From SAR86 cluster bacterium (GTDB taxonomy: Bacteria > Pseudomonadota > Gammaproteobacteria > Magnimaribacterales > D2472), in the NCBI GenBank assembly GCA_016779285.1, contig JADHNV010000055.1:1-6037 (forward strand): a stretch of DNA of 6,037 nt, read 5' to 3'. The position numbers were made by a program, and so were the translations under genes. The notes under the pieces are model-generated. The model saw only the letters and a list, made by a program, of their open reading frames with translations. It was not told where the DNA came from and made no database searches. This document shows, in pieces, positions 5,380 to 6,037 of the stretch. How positions within the stretch are numbered: the stretch's first letter is position 1; each line of letters begins with the position of its first letter.

Positions 5380-6037
5380 CTAATTCGGAAGTCTTGTAAT
5401 GTCAGCACCCAGATATGATAGCTTTTCTTCAATTCTTTCATATCCTCTATCAATATGATAAATACGGTCTACAATAGTTTCGCCTTTAGCGCACAGCCCA
5501 GCTAAAATTAAACTAGCAGACGCCCTAAGATCGGTTGCCATAACTGGAGCTCCATTCAAGAAATCAACTCCCTTAATAAATGCATTGCTTCCTTTAACAG
5601 TAATATCGCAACCCATTCTATTAAGCTCTTGCACATGCATAAACCTATTTTCAAACACATTTTCTGTAACAACTGATGAACCTTTAGATAATGAATTTAG
5701 AACAGTAAATTGTGCTTGCATATCTGTAGGAAATCCTGGAAAAGGAGCAGTAGAAATATTGACTGGTGAAATGCGGTCTTGATCCATAGTTAATTGAATA
5801 GCATTTTCCTCAATATTTATTAAACACCCACTCAATTTAAGTTTATCTAAGATATTGTTCATGCGAGACGCTTGAACATTTGTGATTGTTATATCGCCCC
5901 CAGTTACAGCAGCTGCAATTAAATAAGTTCCAGCCTCTATTCTGTCTGCAGGAATAGAAAATACTGCTCCATGAAGCTCCTTAACACCATCCATAAAAAT
6001 TTCATCTGTCCCTGCCCCTGTGACCTTAGCTCCCATC
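5380..6037 (-). CDS. murA: UDP-N-acetylglucosamine 1-carboxyvinyltransferase, C-terminal half (5' end outside window)
   Basis: MurA transfers enolpyruvate from PEP to UDP-GlcNAc in the cytoplasm, the first committed step of peptidoglycan synthesis. The window holds the last 218 residues. The reading frame continues past the edge, so the Met at 6036 is internal, not the start. Alignment from memory with E. coli MurA (419 residues) gives a near-constant offset of 200: the TDMQAQF block puts Asp105 at catalytic Asp305, ENRFMH puts Arg131 at Arg331, ATDLRASASL puts Arg171 at Arg371, and HIDRGYERI puts Arg197 at Arg397. All these are kept, so this half looks functional. The PEP-loop cysteine (Cys115 in E. 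coli) is outside the window and unseen. The gene ends in TAG and converges with the protease gene. Proximity of murA to a degS/algW gene resembles the Pseudomonas order, where hisGDC lie between them. Confidence 0.96.
   Translation of the reverse strand, partial: MGAKVTGAGTDEIFMDGVKELHGAVFSIPADRIEAGTYLIAAAVTGGDITITNVQASRMNNILDKLKLSGCLINIEENAIQLTMDQDRISPVNISTAPFPGFPTDMQAQFTVLNSLSKGSSVVTENVFENRFMHVQELNRMGCDITVKGSNAFIKGVDFLNGAPVMATDLRASASLILAGLCAKGETIVDRIYHIDRGYERIEEKLSYLGADITRLPN

Noticed and set aside
5585..5782. Plus-strand open frame opposite murA
   Set aside because: It is antisense to conserved MurA catalytic blocks, so it is best explained as a shadow of that gene.
6034..6036. ATG at 6036 as a true start of a short MurA-like protein
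   Set aside because: The first residues already align with the middle of MurA (about residue 201 of E. coli) and the frame is open to the window edge, so the gene is simply cut.

Overview
This window is a compact stretch of bacterial core genome with seven protein genes and almost no free intergenic DNA. Gene content and order (murA, a DegS/AlgW-type protease, zapE, rplM, rpsI, then the three cytochrome bc1 genes) match a gammaproteobacterial chromosome; from memory, Pseudomonas carries an expanded version of the same neighbourhood. By eye the DNA is AT-rich, spacers are very short and several genes overlap. This suggests a streamlined, low-GC gammaproteobacterium, perhaps a marine lineage of the SAR86 kind; that placement is inference only.

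Left to centre (positions 1-3173, all minus strand, so read from right to left): rplM (L13) - rpsI (S9) - petA (Rieske protein) - petB (cytochrome b) - petC (cytochrome c1, cut by the window's left edge). Junctions are ATGA overlap, 11 nt gap, TAATG overlap and ATGA overlap, so the five genes look like one transcription unit linking ribosomal protein synthesis with the quinol:cytochrome c oxidoreductase of the respiratory chain. A candidate promoter lies in the 81 nt spacer upstream of rplM.

Centre (3255-4304, minus): zapE, an AFG1-like P-loop ATPase of cell division, transcribed towards rplM. Its start codon is only 20 nt from that of the divergent plus-strand gene at 4325-5338, a membrane-anchored HtrA-family serine protease (DegS-like) with an intact His/Asp/Ser triad and a divergent PDZ domain.

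Right (5380-6037, minus): the C-terminal half of murA, the first committed enzyme of peptidoglycan synthesis, convergent with the protease gene across a 41 bp spacer. Functionally the window groups respiration, translation, division and envelope maintenance. I found no mobile element, CRISPR array, RNA gene or obvious novel system. The points worth a second look are variations within known families and the very tight gene packing.
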